DNA of 64,000 nt, taken from positions 57,948,570-58,012,569 of the forward strand of contig NC_084667.1 of assembly GCF_028389875.1 (NCBI RefSeq), given 5' to 3'. The notes under the pieces are model-generated. The model saw nothing but the letters and a program-made list of their open reading frames with translations. It did no database searches and was not told the origin of the DNA. This document shows positions 63,681 through 64,000 of this stretch, in pieces. This stretch comes from Rhea pennata. Taxonomy: Eukaryota; Chordata; Aves; Rheiformes; Rheidae. Each line of letters begins with the position of its first letter. The first letter of the stretch is position 1. The position numbers and the translations under genes are program-made.

Positions 63681-64000
63681 GTTATAATGTCACAGTTGTT
63701 ATAATGTCAGAAAATGTGTGTCTTAAATTGCTCAATTAAGTTATAACTACTATCATTATTACATAATATTATTATATCTGGGTTAACAAGATATTTGGCT
63801 GAAGGCGTAAGTGTCTGGGCACATTTAGTTTTGTTTTTAATAGTACACTGTTAAGCAAATGTGAATAGCAAACTGCTGGTAGATGATCTTTACAGAAATA
63901 ACCAACAGTGTCCACAAGAAGGATATCAAAAAAATTGTAAAAAACAGATACTGAAAACTAATCTACAAAGTATTTTTAACCAGGGTTTACGTCACATGAG
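63681..64000. other. Flank of the CR1 element with no gene seen
   Basis: Begins with a 12-base direct repeat, GTTATAATGTCA at 63681-63692 and 63698-63709, at the CR1 5' truncation point, then AT-rich sequence to the window end. Confidence 0.6.

Noticed and set aside
1-64000. CRISPR arrays, rRNA genes, or the imprinted miRNA/snoRNA cluster and RTL1 of the mammalian DLK1-DIO3 domain
   Set aside because: No regularly spaced repeats, rRNA sequence, box C/D arrays or retrotransposon-derived gag/pol gene were seen. This covers only the DIO3-proximal DNA.

Overview
The window reads as bird nuclear DNA. The evidence is a single-exon type 3 iodothyronine deiodinase gene (DIO3) with vertebrate selenoprotein signals, avian-style CR1 LINE tails (three minus-strand copies with the typical CR1 3' end or its degenerate form), older CR1/L3-type LINE relics, and AT-rich intergenic DNA broken by two GC-rich CpG islands. 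The species cannot be told from the sequence alone.

Layout. 1-13.8 kb is AT-rich non-coding DNA with simple repeats and small palindromic repeat relics. 13.85-15.9 kb is a CpG island that runs into DIO3. The gene has a TATA box at 14963-14969, a CDS at 15075-15899 interrupted by an in-frame selenocysteine TGA at 15486-15488, a 3' UTR carrying a SECIS hairpin at about 16289-16370, and an AATAAA at 16468-16473. A second CpG island covers about 16.57-18.95 kb. It starts right after the DIO3 poly(A) site, contains a GGGGCC-type repeat, and has no recognisable gene. From 19 kb to 64 kb I find no protein gene. This stretch holds LINE fragments (29.26-29.79 plus; 31.51-31.92 minus; 47.86-48.07 plus; 53.72-54.05 minus; 62.33-63.68 minus), several degenerate hairpin (MITE-like) elements, microsatellites and homopolymer runs.

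Functionally there is one gene. DIO3 removes the inner-ring iodine of T4 and T3, inactivating thyroid hormone. Its expression needs UGA recoding by the SECIS and is classically tuned by thyroid hormone and developmental enhancers. The long gene-free flanks fit a regulatory landscape around DIO3 (the distal end of the DLK1-DIO3 interval in amniotes), but no enhancer can be proven from sequence alone. Most open reading frames over 60 codons elsewhere are chance frames, especially the long arginine/proline/alanine-rich frames open on both strands of the CpG islands. I found no rRNA or tRNA gene, CRISPR array, or convincing undescribed system.
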